NCBI GenBank assembly: GCA_023206055.1
Contig: CP065367.1
Span: 744,001-808,000, forward strand
DNA: 64,000 bases
Origin: Vibrio cyclitrophicus
Lineage (GTDB): Bacteria > Pseudomonadota > Gammaproteobacteria > Enterobacterales > Vibrionaceae
Direction: 5' to 3'
Under the pieces are notes generated by a model. It was not told the origin of the DNA. It did no database searches and saw only the letters and a list, made by a program, of their open reading frames with translations. The position numbers and the translations under genes are program-made. Of the stretch, positions 17,767 through 25,626 are shown in pieces. Every line of letters begins with the position of its first letter. The stretch's first letter is position 1.

Positions 17767-18231
17767 TTATGCGGTGGGTGGGCGTAACAAAGATTGAGCG
17801 CGCGCGACTTTCTGCCCAATAATGACAGATTGAAAACGAGCTAGTGAAGAGACAAAGGGATTGGCGGCTTGAACAGCCTGAATTGGATAAGAAGTTGCAG
17901 AACACACTGAGGCGCAGCAATCGGCACTCGAACAATGGTTACCCATCATGTGGCCGCCGTCTTCGCTCATTGAAGACATGTCGCATTGAGCCATCAAGTC
18001 ATGAGCACTCATATTAGAGTGTTCGGCGTGTACTTCTTCACTCATCACATGGCATCCCGCCATTGAGTCATTAGTTGACGCATCGTTGTGGTAACAAGCC
18101 GATTTACCCGAGCTCATTTCCATCATCATTACTTCAGTCATCATGGCTGATGAGCTTGAGGCGTAGATAGACATCAACATCGCGATGATGCTGAAAACAG
18201 TAATCCAAGTTGTTCGGAGTGTGTTTGTCAT
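17767..18231 (-). CDS. Met/His/Cys-rich exported protein, first gene of the copper cluster (CopL-like)
   Basis: A 154-residue protein with an N-terminal hydrophobic signal (WITVFSIIAMLMSIYASSSS) and then a metal-ligand-rich stretch: MMTEVMMMEM, CYHNDAST, HVMSEEVHAEHSNMSAHDLM, CDMSS, CSSADCCASVC. The end, LLRPPTA, resembles the R-x-P-P ending of CopL/DUF2946-type copper proteins, and the layout fits that group. It probably binds Cu(I) in the periplasm or influences expression of the pump. AAAGGT lies before the ATG, and the CueR-type promoter is only about 26 bases upstream, so this gene leads the operon. The assignment to CopL is by composition, not by a strong motif. Confidence 0.72.
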   Translation of the reverse strand: MTNTLRTTWITVFSIIAMLMSIYASSSSAMMTEVMMMEMSSGKSACYHNDASTNDSMAGCHVMSEEVHAEHSNMSAHDLMAQCDMSSMSEDGGHMMGNHCSSADCCASVCSATSYPIQAVQAANPFVSSLARFQSVIIGQKVARAQSLLRPPTA

Positions 18232-18256
18232 AGCTAACCTTTAAATTTATAGAGTA

Positions 18257-18287
18257 ACTATAAAGGTTACCCTAAGGGTAAGGTCAA
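18257..18287 (-). promoter_or_regulatory. MerR/CueR-type promoter of the copper cluster
   Basis: On the minus strand, TTGACC (18287-18282) and TATAGT (18262-18257) are separated by 19 bases, the over-long spacer used by MerR-family activators. Inside lies a near-perfect dyad, ACCTTACCCT-t-AGGGTAACCT, closely resembling the CueR operator of copA (ACCTTCC...GGAAGGT). The ATG follows about 26 bases later. Copper-responsive activation by CueR is inferred; no cueR gene is in the window. Confidence 0.8.
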
Positions 18288-18340
18288 TGATGAAGGGTAA
18301 ATATTTGATAAAAATAGCAGTGACTGCTGCATAGATAAAC

Positions 18341-18377
18341 AAAAGGGTCACTCCATAAGCAATGGAGTGACCCTTTT
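18341..18377 (-). terminator. Terminator of the CatB-like acetyltransferase gene
   Basis: AAAAGGGTCACTCCAT (18341-18356) and ATGGAGTGACCCTTTT (18362-18377) form a perfect 16-bp stem with a 5-base loop and T runs on both strands. It ends the gene at 18389 and insulates the copper promoter just downstream. Confidence 0.85.
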
Positions 18378-18388
18378 GTTGGGTACGA

Positions 18389-19036
18389 TTAAGTATTCAA
18401 CAACTTATGAATATCATATTCAGCCATCGCATTCTTAAGCGCTGTTAAATCAGAATCACACAAGTGCTTCCTCAACGCTTCAAACTTTTCTGGTGGCCAG
18501 TCGTATATCTTTATTGAGGTTAGCTCTTCGATAATAGACTTATCAAAGCGGTGTTTAACTAACTTCGCTGGAGAGCCACCGACAATGCTGTAGGGTGCGA
18601 CGTCTTTGGTTACCACGCTGTTCGCCGCCACTACTGCGCCTTCTCCAATGGTTACGCCCGGCATGATCATGGCACGCATCCCTAGCCAAACCCCATCGTT
18701 GATATGAGTATCGCCTTTACCAATGTAGGCTTCTTCGATCACATCCATAAATGGATACAGCGAAAACCAATCAACTCTGTGTGTATGGTTGCCACCCATC
18801 AAAATCACGACTTCAGCACCAATGCAGACGTAATCACCGATGTAGAGCTCATCGATTTCCCAACGCGGTTCCCATTGGCGACTGACCTCGTCACCATGCA
18901 GATAACGGACAACAGAACGCTCAAACCCGTAATCCCAACAATCGCTGTAATAACTGTGTTGACCTTTTACGTGAATATTAGGGTTGGTTACGACTTCATG
19001 CAGTAACTCGAATTTGGACCAATGCTTCTTTTGCAT
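18389..19036 (-). CDS. CatB-like hexapeptide-repeat O-acetyltransferase
   Basis: A 215-residue left-handed beta-helix acetyltransferase of the xenobiotic (type B) family. NPNIHVKGQHSYYSDCW is the conserved N-terminus; LMGGNHTHRVDWFSLYPF carries the catalytic His of CatB enzymes; INDGVWLGMRAMIMPGVTIG and GAVVAANSVVTKDVAPYSIV are hexapeptide repeats; GGSPAKLVKHRF closes the helix. The family acetylates chloramphenicol, streptogramins or unknown sugars. Many chromosomal Vibrio homologues exist, and real antibiotic resistance cannot be concluded. The ATG at 19036 follows AGAGGTAAAA. It is a single gene with its own terminator. Confidence 0.87.
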   Translation of the reverse strand: MQKKHWSKFELLHEVVTNPNIHVKGQHSYYSDCWDYGFERSVVRYLHGDEVSRQWEPRWEIDELYIGDYVCIGAEVVILMGGNHTHRVDWFSLYPFMDVIEEAYIGKGDTHINDGVWLGMRAMIMPGVTIGEGAVVAANSVVTKDVAPYSIVGGSPAKLVKHRFDKSIIEELTSIKIYDWPPEKFEALRKHLCDSDLTALKNAMAEYDIHKLLNT

Positions 19037-19456
19037 TTTTACCTCTGAATGATCTATTTAGTTTTATTCGTTTCAATATCAAAATGTTCGACGATGCAAA
19101 TTCAAGGCGCACCAACTAACACCCTATAAACACAGGGTTCAATGGGATGAATAGTGGTTATCACACTTAAATCATAGCAATGTCGCTAAAACTAAAGAGC
19201 GTCAGTGGATTCGAGGTTGCTTAAGAAGAGGAAGTAGTTTCAAAGTTTGCTCAGTTTTTTATCGATAACTTGGTTAGATAATTTACAGGGGTATTGTAAC
19301 TGTTTCATCGCGCCAATTTGACAGGAAGATGTGGTTAATAAGGTTTCAAATTTCGTTTCGTTGAATACGGAATAAACAAGAGCCTGCGCGATTACACAGG
19401 CTCAAACTTAGACTCGGCTATAAATTTCGGCTCACGCTTGAAGCTGGGTTCAGCGA
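19037..19456. other. Intergenic region between the CatB-like and OYE genes
   Basis: About 420 bases without a credible gene on either strand. It contains the OYE terminator (19380-19403) and, by position, the CatB-like promoter near 19040-19100. The remainder shows nothing I can name. Confidence 0.5.
19380..19403 (-). terminator. Terminator of the OYE-family gene
   Basis: GAGCCTG (19380-19386) pairs with CAGGCTC (19397-19403). On the minus strand the stem is followed by TTGTTTATT, a fair T-rich tail, about 50 bases after the stop at 19457. Confidence 0.7.
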
Positions 19457-20569
19457 CTACATTCGAGCAAGCTGTACTTTTCTGTCTTTATTCACCACGC
19501 AGAAGTTACCGCGCTTAGTGCGACACTTAGAGCATCGTTCGCATTCAACAGGGCTTCTATCCCCTTCTTTCCAACGCTTAACTAAATGCGGTTCAGAAAG
19601 CAGCGGTCTTGAAAGCGCGAAGTACTCAATGCCCGTATTGTTTGCAATCGCTTCGATAGCATCGAAATCTGTCAGGCCGCCAACCGTGATAACCGGGATA
19701 TTAACGTCTTGGCTGATCGCGTGACCATATTCGTGGAAGTAGCCTTCAGCTTGAATGGTAAAACCATCGTGCGACTCGCCAATCATGGTGTCTGCTTTGC
19801 CATGAATATTACCTGACACGACAATGCCATCCACGCCCACTTGTTCAAGCTTTTTACACACAATACGTGTTTCGTCGAAGGTCACGCCACCTTCAAAAAA
19901 CTCCGACGCTGTAAGCTTAACCAAGATAGGGAAATCATCACCCACCAGCTTACGCGTCGCGGTATAGATCTCTAACAAGAATCTCATTCGGTTTTCTAAG
20001 CTACCGCCGTACTCATCTTCACGTTGGTTGTAGTAAGGGCTTAAGAACTGATTAATCAGGTAAGTGTGAGCGGCATGAATTTCAACTCCATCAAAGCCTG
20101 ACTTTTTTGCTCTCAAAGACGCTTGAGCAAAGGCATCAACAATGTAGTCGATCTCGTCTTTGGTCATCGCTTTGCCTAGTGTTTGAGTTCCTTTTTCTGG
20201 AACCTCACTTGGTGCGTAAATCACTCGTTCGCCAAGATCATGCGTGGTTTTGGTGCCACCATAAGCCAATTGCATCACGATTTTGGAGTCGTTGTCATGA
20301 ACCAGTTGAGTCAGCTTTTGATACTCTTCAATAAATGAGTCGTTATACATCCCCATCATGCCCGCATTCGGCTTTTCTTCTTCAACGATGTTCGCGTAAC
20401 CCGTGACGATCAAGCCGACCTCACCTTGAGCCAACTCTTCATAGATAGCGTAAAGTTTATCTGTCATATGCCCATCTTCGGTGGCCATATTTTCCCACGT
20501 TGCACTTCTCATGAAGCGGTTCTTTAATGTCATCTTGCCAATGTGGGTTTCTGTAAACAAAGTGCTCAA
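19457..20569 (-). CDS. NADH:flavin oxidoreductase, old-yellow-enzyme family
   Basis: A 370-residue FMN enzyme with an alpha/beta barrel. IGKMTLKNRFMRSATWEN is the N-terminal OYE motif; FDGVEIHAAHTYLINQFLSP with YYNQREDEYGGSLENRMRF carries the catalytic HAAH(x)YL and the YGGS-E-R signature; VGGL is the FMN-phosphate loop. A C-terminal cluster, CERCSKCRTKRGNFC, sits where 2,4-dienoyl-CoA reductase-like members bind a [4Fe-4S] centre, but with shorter spacing. It likely reduces an activated alkene or enone with NAD(P)H. The start is taken as TTG at 20569, with GAGGAA six bases upstream; an ATG at 20608 adds 13 residues not typical of the family. Confidence 0.88.
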   Translation of the reverse strand: MSTLFTETHIGKMTLKNRFMRSATWENMATEDGHMTDKLYAIYEELAQGEVGLIVTGYANIVEEEKPNAGMMGMYNDSFIEEYQKLTQLVHDNDSKIVMQLAYGGTKTTHDLGERVIYAPSEVPEKGTQTLGKAMTKDEIDYIVDAFAQASLRAKKSGFDGVEIHAAHTYLINQFLSPYYNQREDEYGGSLENRMRFLLEIYTATRKLVGDDFPILVKLTASEFFEGGVTFDETRIVCKKLEQVGVDGIVVSGNIHGKADTMIGESHDGFTIQAEGYFHEYGHAISQDVNIPVITVGGLTDFDAIEAIANNTGIEYFALSRPLLSEPHLVKRWKEGDRSPVECERCSKCRTKRGNFCVVNKDRKVQLARM

Positions 20570-20762
20570 GTGTCTTCCTCTCAAAATCGTATTACGCGAG
20601 TTACCCATTAAGCATGGGCACTGATTCAGGCGGATACTACAGAGAATAAGACAGGGAAAACTTAATCTAGATTAAGAGAGCGGCACTCTCATATGGAAAA
20701 AGGTAGAAAGAGACAGCAAAAGAATAGAAAAACAGGAGCTAGAGAAAACAAAGGAATAAACA

Positions 20763-20791
20763 GAAGCCGCTTAGTTTTGCTAAACGGCTTC
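20763..20791 (-). terminator. Terminator of the NAD(P)-binding protein gene
   Basis: GAAGCCG (20763-20769) and CGGCTTC (20785-20791) with an inner TTAG/CTAA pairing form an imperfect stem around TTTTG, about 55 bases beyond the stop of the minus-strand gene. Confidence 0.6.
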
Positions 20792-20846
20792 ACGGATTTA
20801 TAGGCTTATAGCTTGAAGGATTTAGTAAAAATCAGACTTAACAGCG

Positions 20847-21482
20847 TTATCCATATTTAACCGTAGGATCAACGCACTGATAGATCTGCCCAATGCTCGC
20901 TTCATTGATTAGCAAAGCTTCAATAAGTCGTGCTACTTCTTGTCGGTAAATCACACCATGAACTTCGACCTGCTGGGAAAGCTCACCATTGCCAGTTTCC
21001 TCACCGTCTAACAAGCCACCCGGGCGTAAGATGGTGTAATCCAAAGAGCTCGAGGCTAACCAAGCTTCAGCCAACGACTTTTCACGAACCGCCGCGCCAA
21101 ACCCTTTTCTAGATCGCTCCGACAAATACTGCCAAGAGTCACCACAACCCAACGACGTTACTAGTACAAATCGAGCGATGCCATTGGCTTCAAGCGCGTC
21201 TGTTAGATGTCGGTGCCCAATGTAATCAACAGGAATGTCAGCTCTGAAGCTGCCCATGCTAGAAACGATAAGTGCAGATTTAGGTAACTGAGCAACCACA
21301 GATTCAACTTGTTCTTTATCGGTAGCATCACAGCGAAGTGTAGTAATACCAAGTTCAGCTAAACGCGTGTTCTTCTCTGGGTTTCTCGCAATGGCTATCA
21401 CTTGATAATCTTGCTTGTGAAAATGCTCAACAATTGCAGCACCTAGCCCACTTCCTGCTCCCCATACAACGACCGTACTCAT
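20847..21482 (-). CDS. NAD(P)-binding atypical short-chain dehydrogenase
   Basis: A 211-residue Rossmann protein. MSTVVVWGAGSGLGAAIVEH is the dinucleotide-binding start (GxGxGLG); ALIVSSMGSFRADIP and FVLVTSLGCGDSW follow strands 4 and 5; LDYTILRPGGLLDGEE is the atypical-SDR (NmrA/YwnB-like) motif. There is no YxxxK catalytic pair, so it may be a binding or weak reductase protein rather than a classic SDR enzyme. The start at 21482 has GAGG six bases upstream (TATGAGGTTTTTT); the longer frame to 21503 adds MNIMRFF. It stands alone. Confidence 0.85.
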   Translation of the reverse strand: MSTVVVWGAGSGLGAAIVEHFHKQDYQVIAIARNPEKNTRLAELGITTLRCDATDKEQVESVVAQLPKSALIVSSMGSFRADIPVDYIGHRHLTDALEANGIARFVLVTSLGCGDSWQYLSERSRKGFGAAVREKSLAEAWLASSSLDYTILRPGGLLDGEETGNGELSQQVEVHGVIYRQEVARLIEALLINEASIGQIYQCVDPTVKYG

Positions 21483-21714
21483 AAAAAACCTCATAATATT
21501 CATGTTGTAGTGATACTAACCAGACAATCTAAACCGTTCCTTTATCGAGATCAATAAATGAGAATAAGTCTCAATGTTATTTTTAAGTTTTTGCTGGTTC
21601 TCACTAACTCTACCCAAAAGCACGACCACTTATCATATTTAAACATTGGTTAATTGAATTGCCTCAACATGTCTACTAAAGTAATTTTAATACAATGACT
21701 TAGTCTCGGTGGTT

Positions 21715-23568
21715 ATGAAAAAAGAACGCATTCAATACTCTTTCGACGTGTGGTTATTTATTCCTGATGAAGACAAACTCGTCATGAACGAAGAAGACGT
21801 GATTATCGACAATCGCTTATCTAAACTACTCAACTTTTTCTGCCAAAATCCTAAGATTGTATTTTCACGAGATGAGCTCATTAATGAAGTCTGGAATGGC
21901 TCAATCTTGACGGATCAGGTGATCACACAAGCCATTTTTGAACTGCGAAAAATACTCAAAGTGGCTGAACGACACTCCATGGGACACATCATCACCGTGC
22001 CCAAACGCGGTTATAAATTGGATGTTGATGTCCACAAAACCATCTTGGTGCCTGCTAGCGTCACAACAAATACCGTGTCGGTCGCAGATGTAGAACCCTC
22101 TCCTTCAATTCAGACAAACGCACCCGATACTTCACCAGTTTTTGGGGAGGATAAAAGACAAGTCGAAACAAAAGCAGAATCGGTTACGGGTCAGAGTCTG
22201 AGCAACAGTCAACAAAGCTCAACGGCCAAAACCATACTCGAAGAATCTAAAGAGAGTTCAATCAAACCCACCTCAAAACAACCTGCTTCGCAAGAGCCTG
22301 TTGATTCAAAATCTAGCGATTCGAGTACAATTCAGTCCGTTCAACAGTCATCTGTAAATAAGACTGCTAACGACAAACAAGCGCCTATCGCAGCAAATAA
22401 ACCTCAAAAAAGAACGTCTCGTGCTGTGATACTTGGAGGCGTTATAGTTATTGCGCTTGGACTTATTTGGTGGATGTTAAAGCCGACTAGCCCTACATCG
22501 GACGCCTTCGATTTGAGCAGTTTAAATACCGCCGCTAATGAATCAAACCAACCACAACCCGACTCAAATCAATTAGCGGAACTAAGCCGCTCTAACCAGA
22601 CTGCCAGCAGTCAAAATATAGATGCCCACAAAGCACACGAATCTGTGCACTACTTGTCTTTAGAACCTAGATACATTTACGTAAGTATCGATGACAACTT
22701 GAAGACGGATGCCTTCAAGCGCGGCATTATCCATAAATTAATGAGCTACTTGACCACCTATCGCGATTTTCGTGTCGTAATTGATGAAACCTTGGTACCG
22801 AATTCAGCCAATGTGATCAGTTTCAAGAGCGAAATTGATGGCGACAGAGAATACCTTGATATCACCTACTTCAACCGAATTTCTAACTTCAGACACCTAG
22901 GTCGAGATTACCTAATTGACCCAGCTTCACTCCACACGACAATGCGTTCAATGCTTGATGACCTGTTGGATTCATTTAATTTGGACATTCAAAAATCGAT
23001 ATTGAAGCAGCAAATCTCTGAGTTACCCAAACAAGAAGAAGCCTTAAAACTCACCCTTGAAGCGCTCGGGCTCACCTTCATGACGTTAGATAGAACCGAC
23101 ACCTTGTCTAAGATAGCCCAAGCTAATGAGCTAGAACCCGACAACCATTATGTGATGTCGAGTCACTATATGTATGAGCTTGCCGACATTTTTATAATGA
23201 GATCGAAAAATAAGAATAAGCAGGTTGAAGCGCTCAATAAGAAATTTAAAAAACAGTTATTAAATGCTCAAAACAATGCCAACTCCTACCGAGTCTATGA
23301 CGCGTTAGCTGCCTACTTCCTCACTGAAGATGATCCAGACCAAGCCGATTACTATTTGAGCTTGATTCCAAGGAATGAGTACAGTGTGATGTCTATGATT
23401 ATATTGGCCAAAATAGAAGAGTCTCAAGGCAACCCTTCAATGGCGGAAGAGTATTACTATGAAGCGATATTGGAATCGGGCCACTCTGTGGTTTTGAAAG
23501 TCGCCCAAACACTGTTTTTCAAAAGTAACGTCACCGAGATTGAATCCAAATTGGGTATCAGCCAATGA
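21715..23568 (+). CDS. ToxR-like membrane-anchored transcriptional regulator
   Basis: A 617-residue protein. Residues about 8-105 are an OmpR/PhoB-type winged helix (SRDELINEVWNGSILTDQVI, then QAIFELRKILK and VPKRGYKL). A long Ser/Gln/Lys-rich linker (about 115-235) follows, then one membrane segment, AVILGGVIVIALGLIWWML, near 240-260, and about 350 periplasmic residues. The C-terminal 200 residues look helical and TPR-like (EALNKKFKKQLLNAQNNANS, QADYYLSLIP, GNPSMAEEYYYEAILE). The layout is that of ToxR/CadC regulators that sense periplasmic cues. It is convergent with pldA. The ATG at 21715 is preferred to a GTG two codons earlier. Signal and targets are unknown. Confidence 0.85.
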   Translation: MKKERIQYSFDVWLFIPDEDKLVMNEEDVIIDNRLSKLLNFFCQNPKIVFSRDELINEVWNGSILTDQVITQAIFELRKILKVAERHSMGHIITVPKRGYKLDVDVHKTILVPASVTTNTVSVADVEPSPSIQTNAPDTSPVFGEDKRQVETKAESVTGQSLSNSQQSSTAKTILEESKESSIKPTSKQPASQEPVDSKSSDSSTIQSVQQSSVNKTANDKQAPIAANKPQKRTSRAVILGGVIVIALGLIWWMLKPTSPTSDAFDLSSLNTAANESNQPQPDSNQLAELSRSNQTASSQNIDAHKAHESVHYLSLEPRYIYVSIDDNLKTDAFKRGIIHKLMSYLTTYRDFRVVIDETLVPNSANVISFKSEIDGDREYLDITYFNRISNFRHLGRDYLIDPASLHTTMRSMLDDLLDSFNLDIQKSILKQQISELPKQEEALKLTLEALGLTFMTLDRTDTLSKIAQANELEPDNHYVMSSHYMYELADIFIMRSKNKNKQVEALNKKFKKQLLNAQNNANSYRVYDALAAYFLTEDDPDQADYYLSLIPRNEYSVMSMIILAKIEESQGNPSMAEEYYYEAILESGHSVVLKVAQTLFFKSNVTEIESKLGISQ

Positions 23569-23603
23569 TTAACAACTCTGAGCTATTAGCTATTAACACG
23601 GCA

Positions 23604-23634
23604 AACACACCGCTTACTCAGGCGGTGTGTTTTT
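23604..23634. terminator. Bidirectional terminator between the ToxR-like gene and pldA
   Basis: AACACACCGC (23604-23613) and GCGGTGTGTT (23622-23631) form a 10-bp stem with an 8-base loop followed by TTTT. It is correctly placed 36 bases after the regulator stop. Confidence 0.85.
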
Positions 23635-23693
23635 GGCTCTCCCTGAAATCAGTAATCGTTTATAGCTAATCTTTAATAATCAAGCGATAACCG

Positions 23694-24815
23694 CTATAAG
23701 GCATTGGTTAGCAAAATACCCACACCAATCCTTTCACTGTTGTAGTCATAATCAATCAAGCTTTCTCCATAGCCTTTATAGTACTGGACATACCCTTGTA
23801 ACCGACCATACAAAGGAAAGCTGAGTGATGTCTGTATTCCGCCATAACCGGTTTGAAAGTTGTAACGGCCCAATGCTGAAACCTCAAAACCATCCCATTT
23901 GTAAGCGCCAGACAATTCGTAGTGACCGAGATAATCTTGAATATCAGGGTTATCATCGCTACTGCTCGACTCAGGAATTCGATACCAAGGTTGGAAGTAC
24001 ACCGCAAAATCATCTTCGGTATACCCTAGCCCAACATAAGCGCGGTTCCAGCTACGACTAAGCTCTGCTGTTCGTCCGTTAGATTCATGCTCCAAACCCA
24101 AACGCGAGAACCAAACACCATCAGCCGACTCTATATTCAAAGGTGTTTCATAGAAGATCTCGGGGCGATAGTTGGTCTCCCTAAATGGTGCCGATATATC
24201 AGAAGAGTACGCCTGCCAAAATGATTTGAGCGTAAAACCGAAATAGATTTTGTCCGCTTGATTAAACACACCATCATCGACCACTGGGATTTTTAAACTT
24301 AACTGCAGTTTGATCTCTTCATCACTGAGGTCATCCGCTTTACCTCCGAATAGCTCATCCCCGTACGGCTGTGTATTTACGTTAGTCATGTGAGTCACTG
24401 GCAAAATGTAGTTCAAACGATAAGGCGTTATAACAAACGGGTTATCTTCGGTTGTGTACTCCATCTTCAATCGAGGGACCTTAGATTCCAGTACATTTTC
24501 ACTGTTCGAGTTTATGTCATCTGCACTTGATTCCTCGGAAAGCTTAACCTTAGGCACCTTGCTTGATGCAACGATTTCTTGCGATGAACATTGCTGCTTT
24601 AACCACTCGATACTTTGTTGATTGGTCGCTTTGGCCAATGAAGCCAAAATACAATGCTCATAATTTGCTCGCTCTTCAGCACCGCCAGTATTGGCATACG
24701 CTGAAGCATTCACAACGAGGCCGATAGCCAGTAGAGCAAGCGTGTTTTTGTGTTTAGCTAGACTTTCACCAATCCCGATGCCTTTACTAGCGATGATTTG
24801 TTTACGAGCTTGCAT
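23694..24815 (-). CDS. pldA: Outer-membrane phospholipase A (OMPLA)
   Basis: A 373-residue outer-membrane protein. A signal sequence (about residues 1-42, ending SAYA) is followed by about 80 residues of periplasmic extension, then the OMPLA barrel. The active-site block LEHESNGRTAELSRSWNR contains the His-x-Ser pair and the later Asn at the same spacing as E. coli His142, Ser144 and Asn156. It hydrolyses acyl chains of outer-membrane phospholipids when lipid asymmetry is lost, as a calcium-bound dimer. The ATG at 24815 is one codon inside a GTG and follows AAGGGTAGTG. It begins 4 bases after the lipoprotein gene, so the two are an operon. It is longer than E. coli PldA because of the N-terminal extension. 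Confidence 0.92.
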   Translation of the reverse strand: MQARKQIIASKGIGIGESLAKHKNTLALLAIGLVVNASAYANTGGAEERANYEHCILASLAKATNQQSIEWLKQQCSSQEIVASSKVPKVKLSEESSADDINSNSENVLESKVPRLKMEYTTEDNPFVITPYRLNYILPVTHMTNVNTQPYGDELFGGKADDLSDEEIKLQLSLKIPVVDDGVFNQADKIYFGFTLKSFWQAYSSDISAPFRETNYRPEIFYETPLNIESADGVWFSRLGLEHESNGRTAELSRSWNRAYVGLGYTEDDFAVYFQPWYRIPESSSSDDNPDIQDYLGHYELSGAYKWDGFEVSALGRYNFQTGYGGIQTSLSFPLYGRLQGYVQYYKGYGESLIDYDYNSERIGVGILLTNAL

Positions 24816-24819
24816 CACA

Positions 24820-25500
24820 CTACCCTTGCTTTTTATCGAGATAAGTCACTTCAAAAGCAAAGTCGACCGCTTGTTGGGTAATTTGCTCAAGGTTTTTATC
24901 GAGCATCTCGATGGTGATTTCTGATTTATCGTTCTCAAGTACGCCATTATCGTTCACGACGAAAATACGGCGACCAATGAGCTGAGAGGAATCATGATCT
25001 TTCAGATCTACACTCGCCAATATACGAATCGAGCGGTCACGAGTGCCTGCCGCATATTTAATGGCGCCGATAACAGAGCCAACAGGGATAAACTCAGTCA
25101 CGCGCATGTCTTCAGGAATATCATTGATGTCATAGAGCATCACGCTAATATCGAGTTCCTTATTCTCCAACACTACGTTCTTGTAGCCCTGTAATTTAGT
25201 CGCCAGCTTCTCGTCCATTTTCTTGTGGAGCTGTGTTTTAAATTGAGACTGAACCTGCTTTGATACTCGCTGGTCAATCCCCGAACTTTTTATGCCAACG
25301 GTCGTAAATTCAAACTCATTGAAGTGAAGTGAACCGCTGTCTTTAGCTATCCACGATACCCCTTTCATGTCGTCATCAAACTGGCTATCAATGAAGTAGT
25401 GGTTTGAATCGACACTCTGGATTTCTTGTTTATTTGGCATGTTGCTTGAACAGCCAGCAGTGAATAAAACGATCAATGGGAATAGGTAATGTAGTTTCAT
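24820..25500 (-). CDS. Lipoprotein of unknown function upstream of pldA
   Basis: A 226-residue lipoprotein. MKLHYLFPLIVLFTAGCSSN is a type-II signal with lipobox TAGC, and the next residues (SSN) fit outer-membrane sorting. The body has alternating beta and helical segments, with PVGSVIGAIKYAAGTRDRSI near the middle, and resembles DUF3313-type lipoproteins; that family link is tentative. The start at 25500 is supported by GAGG six bases upstream. It is co-transcribed with pldA and lies 126 bases after the RND pump gene. A role with phospholipase A or in envelope stress is possible but only suggested by linkage. Confidence 0.75.
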   Translation of the reverse strand: MKLHYLFPLIVLFTAGCSSNMPNKQEIQSVDSNHYFIDSQFDDDMKGVSWIAKDSGSLHFNEFEFTTVGIKSSGIDQRVSKQVQSQFKTQLHKKMDEKLATKLQGYKNVVLENKELDISVMLYDINDIPEDMRVTEFIPVGSVIGAIKYAAGTRDRSIRILASVDLKDHDSSQLIGRRIFVVNDNGVLENDKSEITIEMLDKNLEQITQQAVDFAFEVTYLDKKQG

Positions 25501-25531
25501 GTGAACCTCTAATTTTCTAAATTTTGAGTGC

Positions 25532-25571
25532 ACGAATCCCTAAGCGATAAGGCTCATAAATTGGGATTCGT
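25532..25571. repeat. Inverted repeat in front of the lipoprotein-pldA operon
   Basis: ACGAATCCC (25532-25540) and GGGATTCGT (25563-25571) flank a 22-base spacer between the RND gene stop and the lipoprotein start. It has no T run on the minus strand. It could be a weak terminator for the pump operon or a regulator site. Confidence 0.4.
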
Positions 25572-25626
25572 ATTAATTAAGCTTCTATGTGTATTGGCTA
25601 GCTAAAGTAACCAGCCAGATAGCGGA

